Positions 33,368 to 46,539 are shown, numbered from the stretch's first letter. The stretch: 64,000 bases of DNA from Cryphonectria parasitica EP155 (GCF_011745365.1 NW_024468909.1:4774001-4838000); one strand, 5' to 3'. The notes: generated from the letters alone by a model not told the origin. Made by a program: numbers and translations.

Positions 33368-34017
33368 GGCAGATCGAGGTTGGCCCGTGGGTCGTTGGTG
33401 CTGAGACCGGAGTGAGAGTAATTGGGAGGTACGTCGGAAAAGCTGAATGCCAGAAGGCTCGTCTGAGAGGGAAAACTTTGGAAATGGGAGGTGGTGACCC
33501 AATCAATTGGCATGAGAAGATTGTGGCGCTTTTTGTGCTTTTATCTTTACGCAGCTTCCGGACCCCTGCAGGCGCATGGTACCGTAAGTAGTAAATACCG
33601 CCTTCTATGATATGAAGCTTAGGGCTTGCCGAGCTCGGTTCCGTCGGTCAGCGCCTCGCCTAACTTGCTATGGTACCTGGGCCAGGGTCCCCATGCGTAC
33701 GCTGCACACGCCTTACCCAGTGCATCACCCCTTGAGGCACAACAAACACTCAGTGCTCTGGTTTGGTCCACCTCAACTTCCATTGCACGTCCTCATGAAA
33801 GTCACTGTTTATGATTCCGACAATAAACCGATCTCCGGCTGATCTTCTCGTTCCGAAGCCGCTGCGCTGAGTCGACTCAACCACCGAATCGGCCAATTGC
33901 GTCCCCTCAGCAATATAGCTGCTCGCTTTTCAACAAAAACGCGTCTTCAAAGGTAGCCTTGCTGGTCTGGTGGTCCACTGAGGACGCTCACCCTGCGGCG
34001 GGTGGGACTAGAGAACG
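33368..34017. promoter_or_regulatory. Bidirectional promoter of ERG20 and CDC23
   Basis: The interval separates two divergent starts. A perfect palindrome CCAATCAATTGG lies at 33499-33510, about 130 bases before ERG20, presenting CCAAT boxes on both strands. CCAAT-binding complex control of isoprenoid genes is known in fungi; its use here is inference. No coding frame is supported. Confidence 0.5.
33499..33510. promoter_or_regulatory. Palindromic double CCAAT box
   Basis: CCAATCAATTGG reads as CCAAT on both strands. It is positioned like a proximal promoter element for ERG20 and is also upstream of CDC23. Confidence 0.45.
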
Positions 34018-36163
34018 ATGGTGTTTACCGAACAGGATATCGACAACCTGCGGGCCTCACTACAGGATGCTGTGGTCAAGTGCTCCGAGAGATGTCTGTA
34101 TCAGTCGGCAAAATGGTATTATTTATAATTTCTTCTCACCTGCGCGTTCATGTGGCGGAATACATGGCTGACTAGCGACATCAGGGCCGCCGAGCTGCTG
34201 GACTCCCTTCCTGAGCCGCCAACAGGTGAAGATGCTGGTGTCAAGGTCACAAACACACCTAGGGGCTACATGCCTGCCATACTAACACCGAATCCCGACG
34301 AGGTAGAGGCTGAGCTCGAGGCCTTGGAGTTCAATAAATATATCATGGCAAAGTCCTTCTTCGACTGTCGTGAGTTTGACCGGTGCACAGCCGTGTTTCT
34401 TCCAGATGCCCTGCTGTCCAGCATCCTGTCTCCCAGAAACGAAGACACGCCGCTCAGTTCCCAAGCAAAGGGCAAGGAGGCTGCAAGTTCCAATGCATAT
34501 GTATCTGGCAGCAGTAGCCTTCCTGAGATCAGCCAGAAGAGCTTATTTCTAGCCCTGTATGCCAAGATGCTATCCGGCGAGAAGCGAAAGGATGAGGACA
34601 CTGAGATGGTTATGGGCCCGCAGGACCTCGGCTCGGTCTGCAACAAGCAGCTGCCTCTCATCAGCCGGTATCTGAAGACCTGGTTTGACGAGAGGCGGGC
34701 GTCACCCGAGGACATATCATACGAGGGTAGCCAGGGCTGGCTTGAATATCTGTATGTGTCGGCGAACCACCCCCCCCCCCCCTCTCTGGCTATAGGATAG
34801 GCTTACTGACAGGCCTTCTAGATACGGCATGGTCTTGGCCAAGGAAAAGAACACTGATGAGGCTCTGCAGTGGTTCTTGCGCAGTGTCCACCTCTTTCCA
34901 ATGAACTGGGGCTGCTGGCTTGAGATGACTGGGGCCATCAGCCGAGTTGAGATGCTCAACAAGATCATACCTCGTCTGCCTCAGCACATCGTCTCTTACA
35001 TGTTCCACATACACACCTCGCTGGAACTCTACCAGCCGACCAATGAGCTTCAGACCGCTCTGGCACAGCTTCAGGAAATCTTTCCTGATTCTCCATTCCT
35101 GCTCACCTGTTCAGCCCTGTACTTGAATCACACCAAAGCATTGAAAGAGGCCGCAGCAGAATTCAGCCACCTTCTCTCCCTACACCCTCACCGCCTTGAC
35201 CATCTCGACATCTACTCCAACATTCTTTTCGTGCTAAACGAGAGACCGAAGCTGGCCTTTCTAGCCCACCTCTGCTCTAGTGTTGACAAGTTTCGGCCCG
35301 AGACGTGCGTTGTGGTTGGCAACTACTATTCGCTGCTCTCGCAGCACGAGAAGGCTGTTCAATATTTCCGTCGGGCCTTGGCCTTGGACCGATCGTGTCT
35401 GTCGGCCTGGACACTGATGGGGCACGAGTATGTAGAGCTCAAAAATACGCACGCCGCCATCGAGTCGTACCGTCATGGCGTGGACATCAACCGGAGGGAT
35501 TACCGTGCCTGGTATGGTCTTGGCCAGACGTACGAGATGCTCGAGATGTACCAGTACGCCCTCTGGTACTACAAGAAGGCGGCAGGCCTGCGACCGTGGG
35601 ACGGCAAGATGTGGATGGCTGTTGGTTCCTGTTTACAGAAGCTGGGCCGAGAGCGAGACGGGATCAAGGCTCTGAAGCGGGCACTGCTTGCTGACACCTA
35701 CTATGAATCGTCAACGAGCAGCTTCGGAAGTGCCGCTGGTTTCGACAGAGCTGCACTGGGTCAACTGGACACGGATGTCCTGATTCAGATTGCTACAATG
35801 TACGAAGCCCTGGACGAAGAAGAGGAAGCAAGAGCCTACATGGAGCTGTGTGTGGCACAGGAAGACGGCAACGTGGACGGCATAGAGGGTAGCGCCGCCA
35901 TCGAGTCTGCCGGAGTCCTTTCCGACGAGGATCAAGACAGTGGTGAGGACAGAGAGAAGAACCAGGGCACGGGCGTCACAACAGTGACCAGCAAGGCGCG
36001 TATGTGGCTGGCCAAGTACGCACTGCGGCATGAGGACTTTGTCACTGCGAACCGGCTCGCGAGCGAGCTCTGCCAAGATGGTCAAGATGTCGAGGAGGCG
36101 AAGGCCATCATGCGAGATGCACGCGACCAGATGGAGTTTGCCGAGGGACACGGAGTCGGATAG
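34018..36163 (+). CDS. CDC23: Anaphase-promoting complex subunit Apc8/Cdc23
   Basis: Exons 34018-34115, 34185-34751 and 34822-36163 encode about 668 residues. Apc8 is a TPR scaffold in the anaphase-promoting complex, the ubiquitin ligase that targets cyclins and securin. The N-terminal block ERCLYQSAKWAAELLDSLP is formed by splicing intron 1 and is conserved. Residues ~70-250 form the Apc8-type N-terminal helical region (FDCREFDRC; SLFLALYAKMLSGEKRKDED). From about residue 260 there are repeated 34-residue TPR units, for example VVVGNYYSLLSQHEKAVQYF, AWTLMGHEYVELKNTHAAIE, AWYGLGQTYEMLEMYQYALW and MWMAVGSCLQKLGRERDGIK. Intron 2 contains a run of 13 Cs. The C-terminal ~100 residues are acidic and partly low-complexity. 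Confidence 0.95.
34770..34782. repeat. C13 homopolymer inside CDC23 intron 2
   Basis: Thirteen consecutive Cs lie within the 70-nt intron 34752-34821, upstream of the CT-rich acceptor region. Confidence 0.85.
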
Positions 36164-36677
36164 GAACGGTTGTTCTTTGGGAGATACAGACGATGAATCT
36201 CTGAAGAACCTCTACGTCAAGTTCTGGAGGCTTTTCATGATCCACCACGAGATTGCCGCTGGATCCTCCGCCAAGACGGCACAAATTATGCAAGCAGCCT
36301 TCAACAGTCAAGACTAGGCTTAGGGCCCATGTGCCTCTCGTGAACAAGACTTATGAATTACTAGAACATGACAACCGGCCCGGTTCCTTTTAATCTCAAT
36401 CAACCTTCGAGGACCTCTCAGGTTGTTAACCGCGATTGAAAGCGGGTTTGACACCCCCCCCCCCCCCACCCACGACTGTTGAATGTATTTTATGGTTGCG
36501 AAGGATTTCTTAACAAACCTTAAAGCGAGCCCCAGGCACCCCGCGCTGCCACCCAATCATACATAAACCACAGCATTCTCAGTCTACACACAACAGTATT
36601 GCACACCGTGAGGTAACACAAAGCAGCCGAACTCCTCGATATAAGCTTGAAAAGAGAAGCTTGCAAAAGACCGTAGC
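36164..36677. other. CDC23 3' region / HET gene upstream
   Basis: Contains a run of 14 Cs (36454-36467). An open frame continuing past the CDC23 stop in another frame (to 36317) has no recognisable homology. No other feature was seen. Confidence 0.35.
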
Positions 36678-38992
36678 ATGGCTCGGCGCTGCCACCACTG
36701 CGTGGGATTATCCATCGAATCCTTAATACGCCTGGCCAAAGATGAATTCAAGGGCTACCACGAATTTCCAAAACAAGCCTTCTATCAACACCACAATTCT
36801 CTTCAGGACCTCGAAGCATCAGCAGAGAGCGGTTGCGAACTTTGCACCCTGATCTTGGATTGCTTCAAGGGTGCTCAGGTAGAGGATGCAGATGATCGCC
36901 CTATGGCCTGGCCGGAAGACTGGGTCAGTGACAACCATGAGCTGGGTACCTCAATGTTTACTGTTGCCAAGGGGCTTGATGATTCGAGCATCCGTATAGC
37001 CATCAGCGCGGATCATGTGTACGCGACAGCGGGAATTGAGGACGTCTCGCAGTTTGACACCCTCTTGGTCCAGATAGGGCCTAGAGATGACGGCCCTGAG
37101 GCGGTGATGGACTGGGTGCTTCCACCGTTGCCTTTGGCTATAACTGTGGCTCGTGGTTTGTCTTGTTCTTCTTCTTCTATGGTGTGATATTCTAGACGTG
37201 TAAAGGTACCGAGTCCCTTCACGACACTCGTCACTAAGCATTGGGTTCTTTAGGCGACGTTTTCAAAATCGACGAGTACCAGATCGGGCATTTCGAACTT
37301 GTTGCAGACCTCGCCGCTATGGAAAACTTCGAGATCGCCCGGGGATGGCTCAAGACTTGCAGGACTGAGCATGCCCATTGTCCCTCTGACGATCCCCCTG
37401 TCCTACCGACTCGCGTCATCGACGTCGGTACTGCACCCGATTTCCAGGACCTTCGAATCTTCTTGTCTGCGGGAACGAAGGACCACTATGTGGCTCTCAG
37501 CCACTGCTGGGGCGGCTCCATCACGCCACTGCTTACAACAAAAACACTCGAGTATTTCACATCCTCGCTTCCTTATACCGAATTACCTGCCAACTTTCAG
37601 CACGCAATCACCATCACCAGAGAGATGAAGGTCCGATATCTCTGGATCGATAGCCTCTGTATCATCCAGGACTCGAAGCGAGACTGGGAACGAGAATCTG
37701 TGAAGATGGCGAAAGTCTATCGAGATTCCATGTTCACCATCTCAGCGCTGGCGTCCTCAGGGAGCAAATGCGGGATCCTTGCAAACAGCCCTAGGTCGGC
37801 GCGATCGCCCAAGCCCGTCACTCTGACTATGACCACAAGCGACTCCAAGAGTCACGAAGTGAAGATTTCCTTAGTCAATGCAAAGGGCGAGTATCTCAAC
37901 GAGCTGGCCAACAGGTGCCCACTGTCCAGCCGGGGATGGTGTCTTCAAGAGGCCGTTCTGTCTCCTCGACATTTGTATTACGGCCAGGAACAAATCTACT
38001 GGCGTTGTCCTTCCGGCTTCCATGACGCAGAAGGATGCGGGCCGGGGCGCCGCTTCCCGTCTGATGCGTACGACGGCATAGCATCTGCGCTCTATGGAGA
38101 GATCCTTCGAGACACGCGCCCAAGATTGGCCCCTAGTGAGATGACCCAGCACGAGGATGTAAATGGCGTTCTTACCGAGTACTACCTTCTTGTGCAAGAC
38201 TACTCGCACAGGGAGCTGACTTTTAGCTCCGACAAGCTTCCCGCATTTTCTGGTGTCGCACAGCGCCTCCATACTGCGGTCGGCGGGGCGTACCTTGCGG
38301 GTCTCTGGAGCACAGACATCTGCCGCGCCCTCTCATGGCGTGCGGAGGGCAGAACGGCGAAGCACGTGCGGCCAGCCCGTACGCCTTCGTGGAGCTGGGC
38401 GGTCACTGATGAGTGGGTCTGGTTTGACGTTGGCTCAGAGCCACCAGAGGATGGAGATGCATCCTTGAACTTGCAACTACTCGAGCATGAGATCAAGCTG
38501 CACGACAAGGACAATGCCTATGGACAGGTGGAATCAGGGAGCCTGACAGTCAGGGGCCTCACCACGACAATGGCCCGCAGCTCACAGCTGGTGAATGCCT
38601 GGCCTTGCAGCTTCAGCATTGGGACGGTGCACCTTGACAACGAGGACATTGACGAGGAGCTCGGCCCAGGGGTAGATGGGCGGATGGCGATGTGGTCGCT
38701 GTTTCGAAAGATGGGGGAGACGGGGCTTATCTCCATTGTGACTACGGCAGGCCACGAGGATGACTGGGAGATAGAACAGGAGGCTATTCATCCTGAGGAT
38801 TACTTGGTTCTACTTGTCTACGCCGAACTTGAGGGAGAAGGCGAGTGGACTGAGCGTGCGTCTTGTCTCCTTCTACAGCAGGACGATAGAGAAGGGGGAA
38901 ATACGTATAGAAGAGTGGGCGTCGCCAGGCTGGACGCGCTGAAAGTAGCGTGGCTTAGAAGTTGGGAAGAGACAACGCTTAGGCTTATCTAG
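36678..38992 (+). CDS. HET-domain (heterokaryon incompatibility-like) protein
   Basis: Exons 36678-37155 and 37254-38992 encode about 738 residues. HET domains are TIR-like modules found in fungal allorecognition and immune-type cell-death proteins. The three HET sequence blocks are clear: HYVALSHCWGG (about residue 238), RYLWIDSLCIIQDSKRDWE (about 285), and the following VYRDSMFTISALAS region. The N-terminus contains paired cysteines (CHHC; SGCELCTLILDC), common in this class. Downstream are the usual conserved bits SSRGWCLQEAVLSPRHLYYG and RTPSWSWAVTDEWV. There is no NACHT, WD40 or ankyrin partner domain, so it belongs to the large stand-alone HET group; an incompatibility role is not implied. 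No deleterious break was seen. Confidence 0.93.
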
Positions 38993-41140
38993 AATTACAC
39001 TTCATCTTGTAATGGATTTCAAGATTAACATCTTGTACCATCACGTCGACGGTTTATAGTCTTGGTATCGGCTTTGTATGTTGACCCTCTCTATAGGTGC
39101 GAATTAACAATCAGTGTAAGCCTCGAATGAACGTTGGCCCCCTCTGCTTATTCCATGTACTCTGTGCAAAGTCAATACCCTATTTAATGTTCATCTACTG
39201 AAATTGACCTTTTGGTCCTGCTTCTTCGTCTCGATACCGGCACAATTGGCTCGATGAAGCTTTTGCAAATTGCGCAGCTAATTGACAAAGTCGCATGTTA
39301 TCTTCCACTCCACATTACTGGAGACGCAAATTACTACTTTACTCGGCAATATTTATCTGATCATTTGTGCCTATCAAGAGGAGCTGACAGATCAGCAATG
39401 ATGTGATGGCTTACTTGAAGCTAATTTGCTTATATATTGTCATCATACGGTTGGTGGTGTGTGGTCCCCAGCCAACCGTTATTGCCTTACATGTATTGCA
39501 ACACAACCACAATCACCCTCTCCCACCCGTTTTTACACTCTCCCCATACACCCATTATTTGTGCTCCAGCCAGCCTATGTTACCACAATTTTCCTGGAGG
39601 CATGATGGCATTAGCTCTCCGCCTTAGTGGTCCTATGAGACGCTGATGCTGAGCTGATGCGTGAGAGTATGAGTAATTATTCTGTCTGGCATTGTTGCCA
39701 CAGCCTGCAATAGAGATGTTTACCACTTGCCACCCTCCCATGTGTTCTCGAGTAGAATTCCGTACGCGCCCAAGGAAAAAAAGATCGCCAGCACACCGAC
39801 TCCCTCAGCACAGGATTATCTCCTCCCTCTTCACACCCCCCGCCCCCTCCCTCTCCCAAACTGGAAATTTCTATGATGACAACTCATCCAGGTACCTACT
39901 TAAGTAGGAAGCTTAGCTCCAACACGCCAGCCCAAAGAACTACGTAAAGGCACGATGAAAGGCTGGATGGGAAAAAAGACCAACACACAATGTGACCTTG
40001 CCCTGCCTGCATACCATCATCCTAGGAGTATCCCCCACCTCCCTTTTCCTTCTCCAGTACTGCCATGTGTAAGCAACAGAATACCAACCTCAAAATTGAC
40101 GCCATTGAGACCCCTCCCCCTCCCCCCGACCCAATGACGTCCATGGAAAACCTCCGGAGGGAACGTTGGAGAGAGGATGTATAGTCAACATATTTATCCA
40201 ACCCCACCGAGACGCTATGCTGCGCGCAATACGAGCTCTGAGGTCGACATGGATCCGTCAACCGGCCAAAAGGTGCCTGCCCCTCTCCCCAGTGCTACCC
40301 ACCCCATTCCTCCCTCAAGCGATGGCCAACCTTATTTATCTTCTTTTCCTTTTCTTCTTCCCCGGCCCTTTCTTCTCGCGCTTTCTGCTCGCTCCACCTT
40401 GTCGGCTGGCTGGCCGGCCAGAGTCTCCCTGTGAATGTCCACAGGCCGTTTGACGAATCCGAGCTCGTTGCCCGACACCACCACGTTATGCGATAGGCCA
40501 GGACCCCGGCCACCTATCACGCTTCTGCATCCTCCTGCAGGACCATCACACATGAGAAAGAACGTACTGCTCGGACGCGTTCGGCGGTAGAGGAATTCGG
40601 TACCCCAGTCTATAGCAGGGCAGGTAGGGCTGGTCAAAGCATCTTGACTGCAACTCTTGTAGTGCTGACTGGGCCGAGCTTATGTGTGTGCAATCGACTC
40701 TGTGAAGGGATCGAAGCCGGTGTCATACTCAGAAATGAAGACGCCGCAGCTGCAAAAGCTTCAGCAGGCAAATTGAAGACAGATTAAGGTCTATTTAGTG
40801 TCAGGTTGACTAGTGTATTATTACCGCCCTGCCAAGCAAGCAAATCCGTCATGTCCGCCAATTTTGTCGTACCAATTGTCCTCCGACATTGCATTCGTGT
40901 GAAACTTGACAGCCATTTCGCTGAGTCCAGTAAAGGAAAGTCTAGAAGGGTATATGGGTGCATCATAAAAAAAAGAACTTCTTTCAAATTCCGCCCGATT
41001 CATGTCCGTAACTCACTCATTACGTTACTCAATCATGAGACGTGCCAAAATCGCCCAAAATTTCCACCCCCTCCCCACCACCACCACCAAAAAAAAAAGA
41101 AGACATATTACTGCTTTCGGCACCCTATTCAGTATGCTGC
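38993..41140. other. Gene-free interval between HET gene and wall protein gene
   Basis: No conserved coding frame is seen. The first few hundred bases are AT-rich and fit the HET gene 3' end. Around 39780-40440 there are pyrimidine-rich stretches with many short C runs. The end (41080-41140) lies downstream of the minus-strand wall-protein gene. Confidence 0.4.
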
Positions 41141-42110
41141 CTAGACGATGAAGGCAGCAACACCGGCAACAAAGCCGACCAGGCCGGCACCGGTACCTGC
41201 CTTGTAAGCACCATTGACAGTGACAACACCGGGAGTGCTTGTCGGAGGGATCGGAGTGTTGGTAGCAACGCCGGTGGTCTCTGCCGTAGTACCGCCAAGA
41301 CCAGTTGTGCCAGAAATGTATGTGGACGCCGGAGGAGTACTAGTGATCGTCGTCACAACAACACTGGAGGTGTAGGAAATGGTCACAGAGGTTGGTGCAG
41401 ACGTCGGGGCAGTTGTCTCACCGGGGATGGAGACAGATGTGGCGACAGATGTGGCGACAGATGTCGAAGCGGACGTCTCAACGGAAATGGGAACGGAGGT
41501 GGCGCCAGACGTCGGGGCGGACGTCTCAACAGAAATGGAGACGGAGGTGGCGCCAGACGTCGGGGCGGACGTCTCAACGGAGATGGAAGCAGAGGTTGTA
41601 GCGGTCACATTGCTGCTTGGGTAGGGAGCGCCACTGCTACCAGAGCTGACCTTAGCAGTGGTAGTCTCGCAAGGCACCACAGTCGTGAAAGTACTAGTCT
41701 CAGTGACTGGTGGGGGAGATGAGACGCTGACAGTACAAGGGCAGGCTGCAAGAATGTTAGCCATGCCAGGCTCTGCCGCAGAAGGGTTAGAGAGAAGATG
41801 GGCAAACTTACGCAGCGTGATAGTGGTCTCCGAGGTCACAGTGTACGTTGTGTTCAGATAAGCCCAAGTTGTGGGAGACTGTGGACACGCCAATGTTAGC
41901 AGAAGCTCAAAGTGAATGTCGAGAGGGAAGTGTTGAACATACGGGGCAGTAGGTGGTCCAGGTAGGAATGACAGTAGTGGTCCAGACTGTGCTGATAGGA
42001 GCAGTGCCTGTGCTGGTAGGAGCAGTGCCTGTGCCCCAGTGGGTATAGTGGCCGCCGGCCTGGACGAGGGCAACAAGGCCGGCCAGAGGAGTGAGCTGCT
42101 GCAGTCTCAT
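41141..42110 (-). CDS. Ser/Thr-rich GPI-anchored cell-wall protein with internal repeats
   Basis: Exons on the minus strand are 41943-42110, 41812-41878 and 41141-41745, encoding about 279 residues. A signal peptide (MRLQQLTPLAGLVALVQAGG) is followed by a conserved core built across both introns: TWTTYCPSPTTWAYLNTTYT then VTSETTITLPCPCTVSV. This core resembles small fungal wall proteins such as the Neurospora clock-controlled CCG-6 group; that comparison is from memory. The rest is a Ser/Thr/Val stalk with a 16-residue repeat (SISVETSAPTSGATSV) and should be heavily O-mannosylated. The C-terminus ends in a hydrophobic run, AGLVGFVAGVAAFIV, after small residues, as expected of a GPI attachment signal. 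Wall localisation is inferred from this architecture. Confidence 0.85.
41424..41590. repeat. 48-bp coding tandem repeat with nested 12-bp repeat
   Basis: Two nearly identical 48-bp units (41472-41519 and 41520-41567) are followed by a partial copy and preceded by a diverged one. Inside the diverged copy a 12-bp unit (ACAGATGTGGCG) occurs at 41433 and 41445, with a partial third at 41457. Unit lengths are multiples of three, so copy changes keep the wall protein in frame. Confidence 0.85.
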
Positions 42111-43940
42111 CTTGTACTGCCTGAACTAGACTGAGTGTCTTGAGGTCTGACGATTTTCAGGGTTTATCTGTGCTTGTCCAATCTTATTTGGTCCCTGATC
42201 CCAACCCAAACGAATGTAGGTGAGAGTCGGTTGAGACGACGGTGTATTGGTCGGATGGAAACGATTGAAGTGATGGTGGACGATGGGGGAAGGGAAGAGA
42301 GAGGGAGTGGCAGAGAATGTAGGTGGGCGGACGTAGGGATTTATCAACAATGGAGGCTGATTAAGAGGAAGAGGGACAACAGATGGAGGGGGGAGTAAGA
42401 AGAAAAAAAGAAGGAGGGGGGGGGGGTGCCAAGCCCAAGTCACAGTTGCAGGAACTAAGCAGGTGCGAGTGACATTGACGAGGGCGAGATAGGAAACAAC
42501 AGCCCTAGGTATGCTTACCTGGGTAGATAGTACCTGCCTGACGACATGGACGCGAGGAAGTCGCCTCACCTCTGTACCTTGGACTCGTACCTACCATCAG
42601 CTCGGCAACGGAAGGCGCGGGACAGGATGGATGTGCCACCCAGTCCACATACTCAAACACACACTCTCTCCCTCACACACGCCCTTCTGTAAATTTGACG
42701 GGGTTACCATGCAGTTCGATCGTCTGTACCCTTCGCGAAGGATTTCCGCCCCTTTCCTGCAGGTGCCGTCGATGCGCCTGTTCCTCTTCGTCATTGAACT
42801 TCTCCTCCCCAAAGCGATCGCATTAATTTCCAGATTCACTGACAGAACAGAAGTTGAACGCCTTCCTTCCATTGTAGGGGAAGGAGTGGCACCATCATGT
42901 CTCGACCCACACCCATACACAAAGTGCAATAAGCTTACTTTCAGACTTCAGCACACTCCACAGCTCCTTCGGCCTGACCGCTTGGCAGGGCGCGTTGAGG
43001 TTGACATCTCGTATGCGAACGCAGCACTGTCACTTTTCTTGCCTCTTGGCTCGGTATGAATCTTCTCCATAGCAATACAGTAGGCGAAGGCGAAGTATTG
43101 TCGTTGTCGTTGACCCAGCCAAAGCCGACAGCGCTCACCATGGCCAAGGCTTCTGACGGATGGAAAGAGGAAAACAGAGCTGGATGGAAGTTGAGTGGTC
43201 GATCTTGACCCATGTTGCCTGATATGGACCTAGCCTAAATTGGAAATCAGCTCACCTGTCAATGGGTGTAGTCCCACACCACGACCGGTCCCAAGTCGGT
43301 GGAAACTTCGCGGGGGTGGGTGTCAGAACGTGACATTGATTCCTCAACCCAGCGCTTGCTTGTGCCGGATCTGTCCGCAGCTCACCATGCCCCTCTTCAC
43401 TGACTCTCATGGTTACTTTGTCACCTACTGTATTCGCCGCAAAACGAGACCACTTTCGTCTTTTCAGAAACCGAATAAGGTCAACAGACACAGCATGGTG
43501 GCATTTGGCAGTGATGAGCATGTATGCACAGCAAGCGATGATGGTGTCGAGACAACTTATCGTACATGTCAAATACGAGGTGTGCGCTGTCCAAGTGTCA
43601 GCCGACATTACCCTCATTGGTTAGACCTGCTTCCCAGCTTCGGTTTTGGGCAAGCTTATGCTGCAGCAGTGCAGTGATTACTGGAGCGGGGTTTCTTGGC
43701 CACAAAGTCGCCTTCGACATCTCCCCTCCCAAGCTCCCCTGTCTGCATTTCGATCCATCTGCTGAGGAAGCTGACGGGCAACCGGAAAGCAGCTAGTGAT
43801 TCAAGTCGATCGTGACACGCTCGTGTTGGTAAGCCGTCTCTCCAGTCTACCTACTAAGCACTCACCACGACTCACCACGACAGCTCAGTAGAATGCTACG
43901 TGACCCGAACGTTACCTTCGCCATTTACATCTCTTGGCCT

Positions 43941-44679
43941 TTATCCCCCCCCCCTCAAGGGGGACCACCGTCTCTCCCAGATGGCACCCATCAATCGATG
44001 AGGTGGGCCGCCTTCAAGATGGGTTCCATTAAGCAAAGCGTCTAATCCATATGTCAAGGCAAGTATACCTAGTTGTGATGATAGATCTTGAACCCTATGA
44101 TGCATTTGGGCGATCCCGGCCCGAAATGCGGTGGCAAAATAATCACTGACATTTCGCCAGCCACAAGATAACACTATTGTCTTCGAACTATAGTCTGAGC
44201 CAAATAGATGTTCATCTCGAGTGAGCAACTGGGCTGCATCATGTTCCATGCGATGAATCGGCGGCATCCACCCCTCAATGGCTAGTCCGTCCTACGAAAC
44301 TGGAGTGAGGCCCTGCCTACCCAAGAATTACGAAGAGTCACCTGCCTCATGACCCTCCCAACATGTCATCCCAGCACAATGGATGACTGTTAGAGGCCAA
44401 AAAAAAATGGTTCTTAGTAGCCCAACACGCATTGCTATTGATGCTACACGAGGATTGTGTTGGTTGGTCGTTCCTGTTCAGATCGTAAGAATGCTGGGCT
44501 TCGGCTACCAACTCGTATTTCTCAAGAGGCTTGATGGAACAACGTGACCTACGTTTCCAGAAATGGCCGTCAGCAAATGGACCAAAGCTCGAGATCACTA
44601 TGGTGTTGAAGCCAAACGGGGTCCCCGGCAGACTGGGTGTGCTCAGACAGGGACAATGTGCTGTGTCCAAGGACCGCAT
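43941..44679 (-). pseudogene. Possible decayed two-exon ORF, unknown family
   Basis: Two minus-strand frames are adjacent: 44347-44679 (contains GFNTIVISSFGPFADGHFW) and 43941-44267 (contains LFGSDYSSKTIVLSCGWRN). The second extends upstream to a possible acceptor (TTTCGTAG) at about 44299, but the first frame hits a stop before any good donor, so they do not join cleanly. The second piece has a protein-like composition. I do not recognise a family. It may be a broken gene or chance. Confidence 0.2.
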
Positions 44680-46539
44680 CCCCAGTTTGACTTCACTGGA
44701 TAGCGGCCATGTGCGGTGGTCGTCTTGACGAGTTCTCTGTCTGTCTTCAGTGGGAATGTGTATAGGGAGTCGTCAACACGAGAGTGTCCAGCTATGCTGT
44801 GGGAACGGCAAAGGTTGTAGGCAGGAGTGATTGATATACAGGGCTGCTACCTAATTTTCAGTGATCGATCTCCTGGAGAGAGATGTCAATCCATGTCAAA
44901 GCTGAGGTACCGCTGGCAGGTATAGTAGCACCCTCATTTCTACTTTTCCAGGCACCATCACAGGGTCTATCATCGGTATGGATATGAATTTAGCGACAAC
45001 AGCAGAGCGACCTGCACATTCAAGTGTGAACGAAGACTTCGGATCCTATATCTGGGCCAGTACGATCAAATTGAGACACTCAGATGCCAAGTAAGAATGC
45101 TTGACAATCGAGAGAATCGAATGACTGATGTGTGCACCAGGAGCATCATGATGAGGGCTTTAACGCCAGCGATCTACCGTGGGGCGATCCTCGCTGGCGT
45201 CGGCGAACCTTGCTAGCAGCTGCCCGACATGCAATACATATTCGCGGTATTCTTTTACCTTCCCCATAACCATAAAATCTTCATCGAGATTCCTAGCAAG
45301 GAAAGATAAGGAAGACTACACTTACTATGAACGGGCATAACCGCCTGTGAGCCTGTGAGAAGCTTACTGCACTGAAGCAGAACCTCAGCGATACCACGGG
45401 AAACTCCACAGCAAGTTACTCTCTGCCCTCATACCGAGTCAGATCCTTACCGGTGAGAACATTACAGTGGATGGATATGCTCAGTCCGAGACTTGCTATC
45501 GGTAAAGATTGTGACCCCGAGGATGTTCATACTTTCACCCCAGGAACGGTATTGTGCACCGTGTGTAGCACATCCCGAGGTTCTCGTCCTTTGGACACTT
45601 CGAGCATGCATTCCGCAGATGTGCTTCATCACTCTCAGCTCTGCCCTGGCATGATCAAGGATCAAGACTTCAGATCATGTGGAGACAATCAAATAACCAT
45701 ATCTAGATGACAGGCTGATCTACGAGACGATTGATATAAGGTCCGACATCAATGTGGAGAACGGCGATCGTTGTCTCTTGGAGGTTTGAAACGGGACGTT
45801 AGTTGTTAAAGATGTTCTCGCTTCTCAAGCACGGCTCGATCTCGTTTGGCGGCTCTGGAGTCTCCTTCGACAGTGAGGCATACTGATCAGGATGCGGGAT
45901 CAGGCAGCAGAGACGTATAATCCAGTGGTCTCCGGCGAGAGTGTTGGGCTTGACTGACATTTTCCCAACCCAGACTTATGAGATGGTCGAGGGCGGCAAT
46001 AACCTTGATTCTGTGTTGAGACCTCTACTCGAAGCACCATTTGATTCAGTTTTCCTACTCTATTGAAACCGAAAATCACTTCCGTATGCAGAGCATTGTC
46101 GGTCATCCCGACAGTCGCCGTTATATGGCCTGCGCGAACAACACGGCAGTATCCTCACCAGGCTTCACTTTCTATTCCAGATCGAACACTCCAACATCTG
46201 ACTCGTTTTGTGCATACGCGTTGCGAGCAAAGCCACTCACTACTAAAGCCTATCTACAAGGCTGTCGGGATTTTGAAGAAAATGTGGTTCAATGTCAAGG
46301 CTAGAAGGCACCGGCACAGAGAGGCTCATACAAAGTATATACCTTACTGTAATAGGGGTTGTTGCCGATCGGCTAACCTACCTGCAGTGCGCGAGACTTC
46401 TCAGCCGGGTCGATTTATGGAGCACGGATCTCGCCTGCTGTAGTAAAAAATTTCAAGATGCGCCGTCGTCCGTCGCAGAGTGCCCGGCTTGTGGGGGCCG
46501 GCCTAGAAGTCACCCGTCTCGGCGACTATGACCTCAGTC

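Noticed and set aside
41042..41722. 226-codon plus-strand Gly/Arg/Asn-rich frame
   Set aside because: It is the antisense of the wall-protein tandem repeat; openness follows from the repeat unit being a multiple of three.
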